In this document: in pieces, positions 4,248-5,639 of the stretch
Numbering within the stretch: the stretch's first letter is position 1
Layout of the letters: every line of letters starts with the position of its first letter
Assembly: GCA_030042795.1 (NCBI GenBank)
Contig: JASHYZ010000136.1
Span: 1-5,639, forward strand
Origin: Terriglobia bacterium
Lineage (GTDB): Bacteria; Acidobacteriota; Terriglobia; UBA7540
Reading direction: 5' to 3'
Length of the DNA stretch: 5,639 bases
Notes under the pieces: model-generated
Seen by the model: only the letters and a program-made list of their open reading frames with translations
What the model was told of the DNA's origin: nothing
Databases searched by the model: none
Position numbers and translations under genes: made by a program

Positions 4248-5639
4248 ATGGCAAACAAGAATGGAAACGGAAGTGTAACCCTGCGCAGCCGCGAGTGGTT
4301 CGGCTCAGACACGCTCACCACGATGTCGAATCGCGCGTACCTGCGTGCCGAGGGTTTTACGGGCCCCGCCTTTGACGGCCGGCCCGTGGTGGGAATCTGC
4401 AACTCGTGGAGCGAGCTGACCACCTGCAACGCGCATCTGCGGCAGGTAGCCGAAGCCGTGAAGCGCGGCGTGTGGGCGGCAGGCGGGTTTCCGCTGAAGT
4501 TCCCCACCATCTCGCTGGGCGAAGTGCTGATGAAGCCCACCACCATGCTCTATCGCAACCTCATGGCGATGGATGTGGAAGAGTGCATCCGCGCTTACCC
4601 GCTGGACGCGGTGGTGCTGCTCTGCGGCTGTGATAAGACCACGCCCGCCCAATTAATGGGCGCCGCCAGCGCTGACGTGCCCGCCCTGATGGTGACAGGC
4701 GGCCCCATGCTGCGAGGCATGTTTCGCGGCGAGGCCCTCGGCTCCGGTACCGACACGCGCAGATTGTGGTCTGAGAAGCGCGCCGGCCGCCTCAGCGACG
4801 AGGACTGGTGCGAGGTGGAGAGTTGCATCAGCCGCAGCGCGGGCCATTGCATGGTGATGGGCACAGCCTCCACCATGACGAGCATCGTGGAAGCGCTCGG
4901 CATGACGCTTACCGGCTGCGCCAATATTCCCGCTGCCGATTCACGCCGTTTGGCGGTGGCCGAAGAGAGCGGCCGCCGCGCCGTCGCCATGGCCAAGGAC
5001 GGGCCGCGTCCTTCCGAAGTGCTCACACGCCAAGCCTTCGAGAACGCGATTCGCGTCAACATGGCCATCGGTGGTTCCACCAACGCCATCATCCATCTGG
5101 TGGCCATCGCCGGCCGGCTGGGCATCAACCTCCCGCTGGAGCTGTTCGATGAAATCTCCCGCGGCACGCCGTTTATCACCAACGTACGACCTTCGGGCGA
5201 ATATCTCATGGAAGACATGTTTTACGCCGGCGGCCTTCCCGCCGTCATGAAGGAGCTGGAACCTTTGCTGCACTTAAAGGCGATCACCGTCACCGGCAAG
5301 ACCATGGGCGAGAATGTCGCGGAGGCACGCTGCTTCAATCGCGACGTCATCAGGACCCTCAAAGAACCTTTGAAGCCTGAGGGCGGCACCGTGATCCTGA
5401 AAGGAAATCTCGCGCCGCACGGGGCTGTGCTGAAGCAAACGGCGGCCTCGCCGCATCTGCTGAGACACAAAGGCCGCGCCCTGGTGTTCGAAAGCTACCA
5501 GGACTTGTGGGCGCGTATCGATGATCCCACTCTCGACGTGGACGAGAACTCCGTAATGATCATGAAGAATGGCGGTCCCAAGGGCGCGCCCGGAATGCCC
5601 GAGTGGGGCGATATGCCGCTCCCGAAGAAGCTGCTGGAA
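4248..5639 (+). CDS. IlvD/Edd-family sugar-acid dehydratase (partial, C-terminus beyond window)
   Basis: The frame is open for 464 codons to the window edge with no stop. The family dehydrates 2,3-dihydroxy acids or aldonates to 2-keto-3-deoxy acids using an Fe-S cluster and Mg2+ in the cytoplasm. Expected cluster cysteines are present: C51 in GICNSWSE, C128 in CGCDKTTPA and C201 in GHCMVMGTAS. D129-K130 sits in the Mg-binding motif. Further family blocks are SREWF (14-18), GGFPLKFPTISLGE (79-92), GGSTNA (275-280), MEDMFYAGGLPAV (321-333), the APHGAVLK region (389-396) and GGPKGAPGMPEWG (442-454). SREWF, the WSEL...CNAHLR pattern and AGGFP fit aldonate dehydratases (L-arabinonate, D-xylonate or hexonate) better than valine/isoleucine-pathway IlvD. 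Members are usually about 570-600 residues, so roughly 110-130 residues are missing, including the expected ISDxRMSGT segment with the catalytic serine. This is a window cut, not a visible mutation. The exact substrate is unresolved. Confidence 0.93.
   Translation, partial: MANKNGNGSVTLRSREWFGSDTLTTMSNRAYLRAEGFTGPAFDGRPVVGICNSWSELTTCNAHLRQVAEAVKRGVWAAGGFPLKFPTISLGEVLMKPTTMLYRNLMAMDVEECIRAYPLDAVVLLCGCDKTTPAQLMGAASADVPALMVTGGPMLRGMFRGEALGSGTDTRRLWSEKRAGRLSDEDWCEVESCISRSAGHCMVMGTASTMTSIVEALGMTLTGCANIPAADSRRLAVAEESGRRAVAMAKDGPRPSEVLTRQAFENAIRVNMAIGGSTNAIIHLVAIAGRLGINLPLELFDEISRGTPFITNVRPSGEYLMEDMFYAGGLPAVMKELEPLLHLKAITVTGKTMGENVAEARCFNRDVIRTLKEPLKPEGGTVILKGNLAPHGAVLKQTAASPHLLRHKGRALVFESYQDLWARIDDPTLDVDENSVMIMKNGGPKGAPGMPEWGDMPLPKKLLE

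Noticed and set aside
4595..5218. 207-codon minus-strand open frame
   Set aside because: It is antisense to the dehydratase gene, whose Fe-S cysteine motifs and family blocks are unmistakable on the + strand.
1..5639. CRISPR arrays, tRNA or rRNA genes, toxin-antitoxin or phage modules
   Set aside because: No regularly spaced direct repeats, no cloverleaf or conserved rRNA segments, and no recognisable defence, toxin or phage protein motifs were seen.

Overview
The window looks like a chromosomal segment of a moderately GC-rich bacterium, most likely an acidobacterium. That guess rests on the protein flavour (a short ROK kinase of the polyphosphate-glucokinase type, a small secreted two-cysteine protein, a secreted Asp-box propeller) and on dispersed repeats whose translations resemble spurious peptides I recall from acidobacterial genomes. 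It is inference, not proof.

Layout. The left edge (1-200) holds the end of a coding region whose strand is uncertain; I favour a + strand zinc-ribbon-like C-terminus ending at 155. A minus-strand gene for a one-pass membrane protein of unknown function follows (188-865). Behind a near-perfect Shine-Dalgarno it carries a strong match to a sigma-54 (-24/-12) promoter at 897-911. The gene-poor stretch 866-1227 contains that promoter and a 156-bp MITE-like element with terminal inverted repeats. A long minus-strand gene for an exported six-Asp-box beta-propeller occupies 1228-2949. A second, 225-bp copy of the same element lies inside its 5' end, exactly 75 codons in frame, and a 28-bp perfect palindrome forms part of its last codons.

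Further upstream on the same strand are a ROK-family sugar kinase (2992-3693) and a small exported protein with two cysteines (3837-4109). These three minus-strand genes point the same way with gaps of 42 and 143 bp and could share transcripts. Between the small gene and the kinase, a short open frame with its own AAGGAGG ends in an ATGA overlap with the kinase start.

Diverging from this group is a + strand gene (4248 to the window edge) for an IlvD/Edd-family dehydratase of the sugar-acid (pentonate/hexonate) type. It is cut at 464 codons, before the C-terminal segment with the catalytic serine. The 138-bp divergent intergenic region holds a 14-bp direct repeat that could be an operator.

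Functionally, the sugar-acid dehydratase and the sugar kinase suggest carbohydrate catabolism, but the divergent arrangement does not prove a shared pathway. I did not find an obvious new defence or mobile system. The most unusual items are the in-frame repeat insertion in the propeller gene, the sigma-54-type promoter on an orphan membrane protein gene, and the coupled mini-ORF before the kinase.
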